From Streptomyces sp. R33 (lineage in GTDB: Bacteria > Actinomycetota > Actinomycetes > Streptomycetales > Streptomycetaceae), in the NCBI RefSeq assembly GCF_041200175.1, contig NZ_CP165727.1:620001-684000 (forward strand): DNA of 64,000 nucleotides. Direction: 5' to 3'. The notes below the pieces were generated by a model, which saw only the letters and a list, made by a program, of their open reading frames with translations, searched no databases and was not told where the DNA came from. Position numbers and translations under genes: made by a program. Each line of letters starts with the position of its first letter. Within the stretch, counting starts at the first letter, position 1. Positions 1 to 8,049 of the stretch are shown here, one piece after another.

Positions 1-53
1 CAGAGCTGCTGCGGGTCGACACCCGGGGCGGTGGCACTGCCTTCTAGGGGCAC
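1..53 (-). CDS. N-terminus of a divergent gene cut by the window edge (possibly TetR)
   Basis: A GTG codon at 53-51 on the minus strand opens a frame with no stop to the window edge (17 codons, starting VPLEGSATAPGVDPQQL). A purine-rich GGAG-type ribosome site lies a short way upstream. The frame diverges from the CocE-type hydrolase gene, and a perfect palindrome lies between the two starts. That layout suits a TetR-family repressor facing its target. Too little is visible to identify the family, so the function is a guess from arrangement only. Confidence 0.3.
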   Translation of the reverse strand, partial: MPLEGSATAPGVDPQQL

Positions 54-115
54 GGTCCACGCTCCTCTCCTTGATCGGCGGCCCTTGCGGACCCCAGTCA
101 AGCATGCTCTATTCT

Positions 116-128
116 CGTACACTGTACG
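116..128. promoter_or_regulatory. 13-bp perfect palindrome, candidate operator
   Basis: CGTACACTGTACG is symmetric about the central C and ends six bases before the AAGGAGGGG ribosome site of the hydrolase gene. A TATTCT hexamer at 110-115 with a weak TTGCGG at 85-90 could be the promoter it overlaps. The size and place fit a repressor site; the bound protein is not known. Confidence 0.4.
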
Positions 129-147
129 TAAATCAAGGAGGGGAACG

Positions 148-1854
148 ATGACGTCACCCACGCACGGTCCTGAGGCGAGGCCGACCTGGGCACCGCCTGC
201 CGGGAAACCGCCGCTGTCCGCACGGATGATGAGGGCGACATGGCGCCGTCTCCCGGCCAAACTGCACGATGTCGGCTGGGAGCCCGGGCTGGTGGTGCCG
301 GCCGCCGACGGCAGCCCGCTGATCACGGACCACTACTTCCCGCGCACCGAGGGCGACTTCCCCACCCTCCTGGTGCGCTCGCCGTACGGCAGGGGCCTGC
401 CGTGGTCCCCCATGTACGGCATGCTCTTCGCCGAACAGGGCTTCCACGTGGTCCTGCAGAGCTGCCGCGGCACCGGCGGTTCGGGGGGTGCGTTCGACCT
501 GTGGCGCAACGAGGCCGTCGACGGCCGTGCCACGGTGTCCTGGCTGCGCGAGCAGCCCTGGTTCAACGGAACGCTCGGGACCATCGGCCCCAGTTACCTG
601 GGCTACGTACAGTGGGCCCTCGCCCTGGACCCGCCGCCGGAGCTGAAGGCAATGGTGGTGCAGGTGGGCCTGCACGACCCCCACGCCCTGTTCCACACCG
701 ACGGTGCGCTGCACCTGGAGACCGCCCTCGCCGTCGGCGTGGGCATGACCTACCAGCACCAGGGCACGGGACCGTTCCTGAAGGCGACTCTGCGACTGCA
801 GCGCCGGCTGCGCGAGGTCACCACCGCGAAGCCACTGCGCGGGGCGTACGCCTCGGCCCTCGGGCGGGTGCCCTGGCTGGACGAGGTGATGACACACCCG
901 GACGCCGAGCACCCGTACTGGCGGGGCGCGTCGCTGGCGGAGACGGCACGGCGGCTCCGCGTGCCCACGAGTCTGATCACCGGATGGCACGACGCGCTGG
1001 CCGACCAGACCTTCGAGCAGTACGACCGGCTGCGTGCCGCCGGCTGCGAGACCTCCCTGCTCGTCGGCCCCTGGACCCACACCTCAGCCCTGCAACAGGG
1101 CTGGCCCGAGGTGTTCGCCGAGAGCCTCGCCTGGCTGCGCGCCCACCTGTGTGCCGATCCCTCCGGCCTGCGTCCCACGCGGGTGCGCTTGCACATCGGC
1201 GGCGAGAACGCCTGGAGGAACCTCGACGACTGGCCGCCGGCCGCGGAGGTCAGCCCGTGGTTCCCCACCGCGCAGGGCCATCTCACCCGGCAGTCTCCTA
1301 CGGACTCCGCACCGCTGACGTCGTTCCGCTACGACCCGGAGGACCCGACCCCCTCCCTCGGCGGCCCTCTCCTCTCCCGTACCGCCGGTCCGCGCGACAA
1401 CAGGACCCTGGAGGCCCGGGATGACGTACTGACGTTCACCGGTCCCCCGCTGACCGAGCCCGTGGACGTCCTCGGCCCGATCTCCGCGCGGTTGAGCATC
1501 TCCACGGACACCGGTCACGCCGACGTCTTCACCCGCCTGTGCGACGTGGACGCGCAGGGCCGCTCCGTCAACATCTGCGACGGGCTGGGCCGCCTGCGGA
1601 CGGACGGGCAGGAGCCGTCGCAGATCACCGTGCCGATGAGCTCGACCGCCCACCGCGTCGCCGTCGGCCACCGCATGCGCTGGCAGATCAGCGGAGGCGC
1701 CCATCCGCGATACGCCCGCAATCCCGGCAACGGGGAGTCGGCGGTGGACGCCACCACCTTCACACCGGTGCACATCACGCTCCACGCGGACTCGGTGCTG
1801 ATGCTGACCGTGCATGCCCACAGTTCCGGGCCCGGCCCTGCGGACAGCGGCTGA
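148..1854 (+). CDS. CocE/NonD-family alpha/beta hydrolase
   Basis: The 568-residue product belongs to the CocE/NonD serine hydrolase family (X-Pro dipeptidyl-peptidase S15 fold), which cleaves esters or acyl-amides. The nucleophile motif GPSYLG lies about 155 residues in, preceded by the family-typical region around CRGTGGSGG. The acid and histidine would be in GWHDAL and GPWTH. The last 200 residues form the jelly-roll C-terminal domain found in this family. The ATG at 148 is chosen because a strong AAGGAGGGG site precedes it; the frame is open further upstream but without a comparable site. No signal peptide is evident, so it is probably cytoplasmic. The substrate is unknown. Confidence 0.85.
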   Translation: MTSPTHGPEARPTWAPPAGKPPLSARMMRATWRRLPAKLHDVGWEPGLVVPAADGSPLITDHYFPRTEGDFPTLLVRSPYGRGLPWSPMYGMLFAEQGFHVVLQSCRGTGGSGGAFDLWRNEAVDGRATVSWLREQPWFNGTLGTIGPSYLGYVQWALALDPPPELKAMVVQVGLHDPHALFHTDGALHLETALAVGVGMTYQHQGTGPFLKATLRLQRRLREVTTAKPLRGAYASALGRVPWLDEVMTHPDAEHPYWRGASLAETARRLRVPTSLITGWHDALADQTFEQYDRLRAAGCETSLLVGPWTHTSALQQGWPEVFAESLAWLRAHLCADPSGLRPTRVRLHIGGENAWRNLDDWPPAAEVSPWFPTAQGHLTRQSPTDSAPLTSFRYDPEDPTPSLGGPLLSRTAGPRDNRTLEARDDVLTFTGPPLTEPVDVLGPISARLSISTDTGHADVFTRLCDVDAQGRSVNICDGLGRLRTDGQEPSQITVPMSSTAHRVAVGHRMRWQISGGAHPRYARNPGNGESAVDATTFTPVHITLHADSVLMLTVHAHSSGPGPADSG

Positions 1855-1869
1855 CCAGCCGGACCGGCG

Positions 1870-1900
1870 GCCCGGCTCCCTCGAGAGGGGAGAGCCGGGC
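1870..1900. terminator. Hairpin terminator after the CocE-type gene
   Basis: GCCCGGCTC at 1870-1878 pairs with GAGCCGGGC at 1892-1900 around a 13-base loop that itself contains CTCGAG. It starts 15 bases after the hydrolase stop, so it probably ends that transcript. The decayed SDR reading frame from the other strand runs straight into it, which suggests that the SDR 3' end was lost at this junction. Confidence 0.6.
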
Positions 1901-2346
1901 CACCGCAGTAGCCGCCGTCGACCGGGATCACCGCGCCGGTGACGAAGCTCGCCCGGTCGGAGCCGAGCCACACCACGGCGTCGGCGATCTCCTCCGCCCT
2001 GGCGATCCGGCCCAGTGGGTGGGCGGCGACGATCGACTTCATGGGCTCGGTGTCCGGGTCCATCGAGGCGATCATCGGGGTCTCGACCAGGCCGGGTGCC
2101 ACCGCGTTGACGCGGATGCCGTGCTGCGCGGCCTCCAGCGCCGTGCTCTTGGTCATGGAGATCACGGCCGCCTTGGTGGCGGTGTACCCGGAGAAGCCGG
2201 TGACGCCGACCAGTCCCGCGCCCGAGGCCATGTTGACGATGACGCCGGACCCCTGCGTGACCATGTGCCGGAGTTCGCGCTTCATCGACAGGAACGCGCC
2301 GCGGTGTTGGTGGCGATCATCCGGTCGAGCATCTCGGCGTCTTACT
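1890..2346 (-). pseudogene. SDR oxidoreductase remnant (5' truncated, frameshifted, no stop)
   Basis: The minus strand encodes the C-terminal part of a classical short-chain dehydrogenase. Visible are GSGVIVNMAS, the catalytic YTATK, RVNAVAPG and the terminal PVDGGY. The NAD-binding glycine motif of the N-terminus is absent; homology begins at about 2346 with an EMLDRMIATN stretch. That stretch is in a different frame from GAFLSMKREL, so one base seems lost near 2296-2303. The frame has no stop after DGGY and runs into the neighbouring terminator and antisense of the hydrolase gene. It lies divergent to an equally broken MmyB-like regulator, a pairing that is common in streptomycetes when both are intact. 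Confidence 0.75.
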
Positions 2347-2382
2347 CCCAGCGCCGCGAAGCCCGTGGCAGACAGACGGGAA

Positions 2383-2424
2383 CCGTACCCCCGGCACGGC
2401 GTACGGGGGGTACGGCGTACCCCC
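2383..2424. promoter_or_regulatory. Inverted GTACCCCC repeats between the SDR and regulator remnants
   Basis: Three copies of an eight-base element occur: GTACCCCC at 2385-2392, its complement GGGGGTAC at 2406-2413, and GTACCCCC at 2417-2424. Copies two and three form an inverted repeat with a three-base spacer. Copies one and two form a ten-base-arm repeat (2383-2392 with 2406-2415). The position between a divergent SDR/regulator pair suggests old operators of the MmyB-like protein. This is inference from symmetry and position. Confidence 0.4.
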
Positions 2425-2456
2425 TCACGCCGACCCCGTCGGCCAGGGTCCGGCCC

Positions 2457-3113
2457 ATGACCGAGAACGATCTCCGGGCCTTCCTGCGCTCCCGCCGCGC
2501 CCGCATCACCCCGGAGGCGGCGGGCCTGCCCCGCCCGCCCGGCGTACGCCGCGTCCCCGGTCTGCGCCCTCGCAAAGCCCGCCAGGCCGCGGTCCCGCGC
2601 GGCCCCCGAGTCGGTGCGCCCCGGCCTGCTGCACGTCCTGGACAACATCTCCGGCAACCCCGCGCTGATCCTCGACCACCGCCTCGACGTGCTGGCCATG
2701 AACCGGCTGGCCCGCGCCTCCTACCCGGGCTTCGACGAGGTACCGGCGGGCGAGTGGAACATGGCCTCCTTCATGTTCCTGGACCCGGCGGCCCGCGAGC
2801 TGTACGTGGAGTGGCCCGCGACCGCCCGCGAGAACGTCGGCATGCTGCGCCTGTACGCGGGACGCCACCCGCAGCACCCCCGGCTCGCCCGCATCGTCGA
2901 GGGCCTGACCGCCGACCCCGATTTCCGCCGCCTCTGGGCGGACCAGGACGTGTACCGCCCCGCGTACGGAGCCAAGCGCCACCGCCACCCGCTCGCCGGC
3001 GAACTCACACCGGGATTCGAGGCGTTCACCCCGTCCGGCGCCCCGGAACAGACCCTCGGCCTGTACCCCGTCGAACCGGCTCACCTTCCGAGGCCGCGCT
3101 CCGTACGCTCTGA
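2457..3113 (+). pseudogene. MmyB-like transcriptional regulator, decayed
   Basis: An ATG at 2457 begins a typical MmyB-family N-terminus (MTENDLRAFLRSRRARITPE). The reading then breaks around 2570-2610. The helix-turn-helix core normally found next is missing, and the sequence resumes in another frame at the ligand-binding domain (VRPGLLHVLDNI, ILDHRLDVLAMN, then the ADPDFRRLWADQDVYR region). A second single-base shift near 3079 puts the expected end (EPG, SPSEAALRTL, stop at 3111-3113) in the first frame again. The DNA-binding core is lost, so the product cannot act as a normal regulator. Such genes usually face an SDR gene, as the remnant does here. Confidence 0.75.
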
Positions 3114-3124
3114 CTCCCGCCGAC

Positions 3125-3349
3125 TCAGACGGACTGGGTGGCGAAGAGCTCCAGGTGACCGCAGTTCGGGCAGCGGTACGCATCGATCTGGCGGCGGGGG
3201 CGGCCCATTCTCTTCGCGCCGCCGAACAGACCGCGCTCGAGCGGCCCGGCGATCCAGCGTGCATAGCCGCGGGAGCCCTCGCCGTTGTCCTCGACGAAGC
3301 CCTGCTCAAGGCCGATCGTGCCGCAGTACGTGCACCTCACTTCGCTCAC
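3125..3349 (-). CDS. Small zinc-ribbon protein
   Basis: The 74-residue product starts with GTG and carries two CxxC pairs: CTYC near residue 6 and CPNC near residue 60. This is the arrangement of a single zinc ribbon. Between them is a basic stretch (KRMGRPRRQ). Small proteins of this type are widespread in streptomycetes and mostly uncharacterised. No partner gene is apparent; the downstream neighbour is a decayed regulator on the other strand. A structural zinc site is well supported, but no biochemical role can be assigned. Confidence 0.7.
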   Translation of the reverse strand: MSEVRCTYCGTIGLEQGFVEDNGEGSRGYARWIAGPLERGLFGGAKRMGRPRRQIDAYRCPNCGHLELFATQSV

Positions 3350-3440
3350 CGGCCGATTGTAGGGGCGACGGCACCGCCCCGTGGGGTCTGTGTTCGACTT
3401 TTCCGTCCGGGCCCGGCGTGGCGGACGGGGCGGCGGTGCG

Positions 3441-4628
3441 CTACGCCTCGCGCACGGGATGGCGGAGCAGATAGACGGCCGCGGTCGAAACCAGGACGGT
3501 CATACAGGCGAGGAACACCAGTCCGGCGCCCTCCAGGCCGACAGGGCCCGTCAGTACGCCCACGCCGATCACCGGTACCGAGATGCCCGCGTACGCCACC
3601 ACGAACAGCATCGAGATGACCGCAGCGCGCTGGTCGGCCGGAGACGCCCCGGCCACCGCGGAGAGCGCCCCGCGGAAGGCCAGGCCCTGTCCACTGCCGC
3701 CGACGAGCGCGCTGAGCACCACCAGCGCCAGCAGGTCCCAGTACAGGGCGCCCGCGAGCAGCACCAGCCCGGCGAGGAGTGCCGCGCAGCCCAGCGGCAG
3801 GGACCGGCCGACCCCGATGCGGCCGACGGCCAGCTGCCCGGCGGTCGACGCGAAGAAGGCCAGCGCGACGATCAGCCCGCTCACGGCCCGGTTGTGCACG
3901 CCCAGGGATTCGACGAGGAACGCCGGGCTGACCGACGTGAACACTCCGAACAGCGCGAACCCCACGAACGAGGCGGTCGCGGCGGGCACGAACACCTGCC
4001 GCACCGACGCGGGCAGAGCGGGCCGCTGCGGCCGTACTGCCGCGAGCGACTGCCGCTCCCGTACCGTCTCGGGAAGTCGCAGCAAGACGGCGGCCGAACC
4101 GGCCACGAGGACGAGGTGCACCACGAACGGCAGGTACAGCGGCCAGGGAGCGTACTGGGCGAGCACACCGGCGAGCAGGGGACCACAGCCCAGCCCGCCC
4201 ATGTTGGCGGCCGTCGCCACGAACGTGGCGCGGGAGGAGCCGTCCCGCGGTGCCAGTTCGATGACGTAGGCCGTGGCGGCCCCGGTGAACAGACCCGCGG
4301 ACAGGCCCGACAGCAGCCGGCCCGCGTACAGCCAGCCCAGCCCGGTGGCACACAGGAAGCAGCCGGCGCTCGCCGCCGCGAGTCCGAGGCCCGTCAGCAG
4401 GACCGGCCGCCGGCCCACGACGTCCGAGGCGTTGCCCGCGAGCAGCAGGACCCCCATGACGCCGAAGGCGTACACGGCGTACACGACCGTCACCTGCAGC
4501 TCGGAGAACCCGAACTTCTCCTGGTAGAGGCCGTAGAGGGGGGTGGGCAGGGTGGTGCCGGCCATGCACACGGCGAACACCACCCCGCCGAGGTAGCACT
4601 GGCGCCAGCGCCCGCGATCACCGTCCAT
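3441..4628 (-). CDS. MFS transporter
   Basis: The product has roughly 395 residues and about twelve hydrophobic segments, typical of a 12-helix major facilitator. The loop between helices 2 and 3 carries NASDVVGRRPVLLTG, matching the family D-x2-G-R-R signature. The N-terminus (CMAGTTLPTPLYGLYQEKFG) resembles drug-efflux or sugar-efflux members of Streptomyces. The ATG at 4628 is chosen because the frame's earlier ATG at 4655 adds a short polar tail without clear need; either is possible. The substrate cannot be predicted. It has no close operon partner. Confidence 0.8.
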   Translation of the reverse strand: MDGDRGRWRQCYLGGVVFAVCMAGTTLPTPLYGLYQEKFGFSELQVTVVYAVYAFGVMGVLLLAGNASDVVGRRPVLLTGLGLAAASAGCFLCATGLGWLYAGRLLSGLSAGLFTGAATAYVIELAPRDGSSRATFVATAANMGGLGCGPLLAGVLAQYAPWPLYLPFVVHLVLVAGSAAVLLRLPETVRERQSLAAVRPQRPALPASVRQVFVPAATASFVGFALFGVFTSVSPAFLVESLGVHNRAVSGLIVALAFFASTAGQLAVGRIGVGRSLPLGCAALLAGLVLLAGALYWDLLALVVLSALVGGSGQGLAFRGALSAVAGASPADQRAAVISMLFVVAYAGISVPVIGVGVLTGPVGLEGAGLVFLACMTVLVSTAAVYLLRHPVREA

Positions 4629-4735
4629 GGCGTCGACGGTAACGGCGCCCGGCATCGCGGGCGGCGCGGCATGCCGACGGTGCGGCGTCCAGGACGGCTC
4701 CGGCCCCGTCCGCGGCGCTTGCCCTCCGCGCCCCG

Positions 4736-5791
4736 TCAGAGGTGGCGCAGAAGGGTGGACGTGAACTCGGCGGTGGAGGCGGAACCGCCGAGGTCACGTG
4801 TGCGCACCGGGGTGGTGGCCAGGACGCGGGCGATGGCGTCGGTGATGTCCGCCGCGGCCCCGGGGTGGCCGAGGTGGTCGAGCATCATGGCGGCGGACCA
4901 GATCGCGCCGATCGGATTGGCGATGCCCTGTCCGGCGATGTCGGGGGCTGATCCGTGGACCGGCTCGAACATGGACGGGTACTCGCCCTCCGGGTTGAGG
5001 TTGGCGGACGGAGCGATACCGATGCCGCCGGCCACGGCCGCCGCCAGGTCGCTGAGGATGTCCCCGAAGAGGTTGGACGCGACGACGACGTCGAAGCGGG
5101 CGGGGTCGAGGACGAACTTCGCTGCCAGCGCGTCGATGTGCTCCTGGTTCCACTCGACGGTGGGGTGCTCGGCGGAGCGCTCGGCCACGAGCTCGTCCCA
5201 GAACGGCATGGTGTGCACGATCCCGTTGGACTTCGTCGCAGACGTGAGGGGACCGCCACGCCGTTCGGCGAGCCCGAAGGCGAAGTCGAGGAGCCGGGTC
5301 ACTCCCGCCCGGGTGAACACCGCTTGCTGCACTGCCATTTCATCGGGACACCCGCGGTTCATCCGCCCGCCGATCTCGCTGTACTCGCCTTCGGTGTTCT
5401 CCCGGACGACCACGAAGTCCACCTCGCCGGGCACGGCCGCGCGGACGGGGCTGGGAAGACCGTCGAAAACGCGGATGGGGCGGAGGTTGACGTACTGGCC
5501 GAACGCCCGGCGGATCGGGATGAGCAGCCCCCACAGGGAGACGTGGTCCGGCACACCGGGGTAGCCGACGGCGCCGAGGAGGATCGCGTCGTGACGGCGC
5601 AGTTGCTCCAGCCCGTCCTCGGGCATCATCGAGCCGAGGCGCAGGTGGCGTTCGCAGGACCAGTCGAACTCCTCGTAGCTGAACGTGATTCCGTGGCGCT
5701 TCCCTACGGTGTCGAGTACCTCGCGTGCCGCCGGGAGGACTTCGGTGCCGATGCCGTCACCGGGGATGAGGGCGATGCTGTGGTTCGTCAT
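4736..5791 (-). CDS. Tartrate/D-malate dehydrogenase-type beta-decarboxylating dehydrogenase
   Basis: The 351-residue protein belongs to the isocitrate/isopropylmalate dehydrogenase superfamily. It starts with the nucleotide-loop IALIPGDGIGTEV and contains VVVRENTEGEYSEIGG, the TSATKSNG segment and the metal-binding DxxxD region ASNLFGDILSDLAA. The closest family pattern is tartrate dehydrogenase/D-malate dehydrogenase, which oxidises and decarboxylates 2-hydroxy-dicarboxylates with NAD and Mg or Mn. A LysR gene lies immediately upstream on the same strand (57-base gap), and LysR regulators commonly control such genes. A symmetric element at 5848-5868 lies in front of it. Exact substrate preference (tartrate, D-malate or isopropylmalate) is not decidable here. 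Confidence 0.85.
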   Translation of the reverse strand: MTNHSIALIPGDGIGTEVLPAAREVLDTVGKRHGITFSYEEFDWSCERHLRLGSMMPEDGLEQLRRHDAILLGAVGYPGVPDHVSLWGLLIPIRRAFGQYVNLRPIRVFDGLPSPVRAAVPGEVDFVVVRENTEGEYSEIGGRMNRGCPDEMAVQQAVFTRAGVTRLLDFAFGLAERRGGPLTSATKSNGIVHTMPFWDELVAERSAEHPTVEWNQEHIDALAAKFVLDPARFDVVVASNLFGDILSDLAAAVAGGIGIAPSANLNPEGEYPSMFEPVHGSAPDIAGQGIANPIGAIWSAAMMLDHLGHPGAAADITDAIARVLATTPVRTRDLGGSASTAEFTSTLLRHL

Positions 5792-5847
5792 GGCTCGAAT
5801 TCCAGCAATCGCACCTGGTCCGGGTCCAACACGTATGGCCGATGTCC

Positions 5848-5868
5848 CTCATAGGCTGCCCCTATGAG
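5848..5868. promoter_or_regulatory. LysR-type operator candidate
   Basis: CTCATAGG and CCTATGAG form an 8-base inverted repeat with a five-base spacer. The core ATAG-N7-CTAT contains the T-N11-A pattern used by LysR-type regulators. It overlaps the end of the LysR gene and lies about 57 bases before the dehydrogenase start, a suitable place for control of the dehydrogenase. Confidence 0.4.
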
Positions 5869-6742
5869 CCGGCGGGACGGCGATGTCCAGGAAGGCGCTG
5901 GCAGCCGGGGTCGGCTGCGTCTTGCGGCTGACCAGGATGTTGTGCTGAAGGGAGGTCGGTTCCAGGTCGAGGACGAGGGCTCCGGCCCGTTGGGACAGGT
6001 CGGCCCAGGATTCCGTCACCACCGCCAGCCCCACGCCCCCGAGCACGAGCGGCAGGAAGGCCATGCGGTGTTCGGTCTCCACCGCGATGCGGACGTCGAT
6101 GCCCTGCGCCTGCAGGTCGTCGACGTAGGCGCGGATCCCGGTCCCCCGCTGCCCGACGATCAGCCGATGCCCTTCGAGCTGTTCGCGTTGAACTGCCTGT
6201 CCGGCCGGGAAGGGGCCGTCCATCGGGGTGACCAGGACGAGCCGGTCCTCTCCGACATGGTGCGGGACGACGTCCCGACTCGGCAGCGGCGACGAGGTCG
6301 TCAGCAGTCCGAGTTCACAGCGTCCCGTGCGCACCATCTCGACCACGTCCTCGCGGGTGAGGGCCACGCGCAGGCCGAGCGACACCGCCGGATGGCGCTC
6401 GGTGAAGCGCTGGACCATGGTGCTGAGGGGTTCGATCGTGGGTGAGGCCATCGCGGCGATCTCCAGGCGCCCGCTGCGCAGTTCACGGACGGCACCGACG
6501 CTGGCCCTGGCGAGCTCCAGGGCGTGCAGGGCTTCCCGTGCCCGCGGAACCAGGGCGGCACCGGAGTCGGTGAGGACCACCCTCCTGCCGATCCGGTGGA
6601 AAAGTGGGCTGCCCAGGTCGCGTTCCAGGCCCTGGATGGCCTGTGACAGGGACGGCTGCGACACGTAGAGCACCGCAGCGGCGCGATTGAAACCACCCTG
6701 GTCCACGATGGCGAGGAAGTACGTCAGCTGCCGGAAGTCCAC
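5849..6742 (-). CDS. LysR-family transcriptional regulator
   Basis: The 297-residue product has the classical LysR layout. A winged helix-turn-helix at residues 2-60 reads MDFRQLTYFLAIVDQGGFNR, then SQPSLSQAIQGLERDLG and the VVLTDSGAALVPRAR segment. An effector-binding domain runs from about residue 90. It is upstream of and collinear with the tartrate/malate-type dehydrogenase gene, so regulation of that gene is likely. The effector is unknown. The stop codon overlaps the symmetric element described separately. Confidence 0.88.
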   Translation of the reverse strand: MDFRQLTYFLAIVDQGGFNRAAAVLYVSQPSLSQAIQGLERDLGSPLFHRIGRRVVLTDSGAALVPRAREALHALELARASVGAVRELRSGRLEIAAMASPTIEPLSTMVQRFTERHPAVSLGLRVALTREDVVEMVRTGRCELGLLTTSSPLPSRDVVPHHVGEDRLVLVTPMDGPFPAGQAVQREQLEGHRLIVGQRGTGIRAYVDDLQAQGIDVRIAVETEHRMAFLPLVLGGVGLAVVTESWADLSQRAGALVLDLEPTSLQHNILVSRKTQPTPAASAFLDIAVPPAHRGSL

Positions 6743-6745
6743 GGT

Positions 6746-7010
6746 TCAGCGTAGGCCGTCCGCGACGAAACGCACGGCTCCTTCCCCGCCGCGCCGGAGC
6801 AGGCCGGCCGTGGGGGCGGGGAAGTGCGTGCCGATCACGAGCGTTCCCGTGTCGGCGTACCGCTCGACGAATGCCCGCCGAGTGGCAGCGGCCTGCACAC
6901 CGTCGGCGTCGGAGAGGCACGCCGCGTCCGGTTCGATGAACTGCACCGGGTGGTGCACGTGGTCACCGGTGATCACGCCACGGTCCCCGCCGGACTCGAC
7001 CACGACCGCG
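6746..7010 (-). pseudogene. C-terminal remnant of an MBL-fold hydrolase
   Basis: The minus strand carries the last 80 or so residues of a metallo-beta-lactamase-fold hydrolase. The clearest pieces are ESGGDRGVITGDHVHHPVQ (with the metal-ligand aspartate) and GTLVIGTHFPAPTAG (with the last ligand histidine). The N-terminal two thirds, including the HxHxDH motif, are absent. At about 7010 the sequence switches to the interior of a type-B carboxylesterase on the opposite strand. The piece starts a few bases after the LysR gene. It is a truncated relic, not a working gene. Confidence 0.7.
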
Positions 7011-8040
7011 ACCTGGTCGTGGTGAACCTCAACTACCGGCTCGGACCGCTCGGCCTCGTGTCCTGCGCATCGGACGACGGCGCGGAGCACCACAACGTCT
7101 GGCTGACCGACCAACTCGCCGCGCTGCGGTGGGTCCAGGACAACATCGCCGCCTTCGGAGGCGATCCCGACAACGTCACCGTCGCCGGCCAGTCCGCCGG
7201 TGCCGTTTCCACCGCGGCACTCGCCGGCCACGGCGGTGACGGCCCTCTGTTCCGCCGGGCCATCCTCCAGAGCGTCCCGCTCTCCATGCCCCTGGCCACA
7301 CCTGACGAGTCCCGTGCCCGCACCGCCGCCTCTCTGGATACCGTCGGTGCGAAGGACGTGGACGAGCTACGGACGGTGCCGTGGCCACGGCTGGTCGAGG
7401 CCACGGCCGGACTCCTCGCGGCCACCATGCAATGGGGACACTGGACGGCGCCGTTCATGCCGGTCCTCGACAGCGGGACGGCGGCGCGGCAACCCGTGGA
7501 CAACCTGCTCGACGGTCCCGGCGCCGACATCGACGTCCTCATCGGCTGGACCGGGGAAGAGTCGGCTTTCACTTTCGCGCTGGGCGAGACGTACGCGTCG
7601 GCGACCAAGGAACAGGTGCTCCACCGGGCGCGGGACAGCTTCGGCGACGGCGCGGCGATGCCTACGCGGCGTATGAGGCCGCCCGCCCGGGCGCACGGCC
7701 CGTCGACGTCCTCATCGACCTGACCACCGACGAGCTGTTCAGGAAGCCCACCCTGGCGTTCGCGGAGTCGCGGGCGGCGCGGGGACGTCCGGTCTGGGCG
7801 TACGAGTTCGTCTTCGACAACTTCGACAAGTGGTCGCACGCGCCGTTCCTGGCGGGAATGGACACGAGGATCAGGGACGGCCTCGCCAGGACCGTGCACC
7901 AGGCATGGATCTCGTTCATACGCACCGGCGACCCCAACCATCCCACCATGCCGCGCTGGGACCGGTACCACCGACAGTCCCGCACCACGATGCGCTTCGA
8001 CGCCGTCACCGCGGCCGTTTCCCATCTCGCCCCGAACTGA
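7005..8040 (+). pseudogene. Type-B carboxylesterase remnant (5' truncated, frameshifted)
   Basis: The plus strand encodes an esterase interior beginning at DLVVVNLNYRLGPLG, with LRWVQDNIAAFGGDPDNVT and the nucleophile elbow GQSAGA. The N-terminal part and its oxyanion loop are missing. Near 7650 the reading shifts by one base: GDG is followed in the next frame by DAYAAYEAARPGARP, and translation would then run to the stop at 8040. The later segment joins AYEF directly to VFDNFDKW, where family members normally have the catalytic-histidine stretch, so that residue also seems deleted. All three lesions argue for a dead gene. Confidence 0.72.
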
Positions 8041-8049
8041 CGGAGGAAC

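Noticed and set aside
1515..2699. A 394-codon minus-strand frame as a complete SDR gene
   Set aside because: Only about 150 codons match the SDR family; the N-terminal NAD motif is missing, a frameshift is visible and both ends are foreign sequence.
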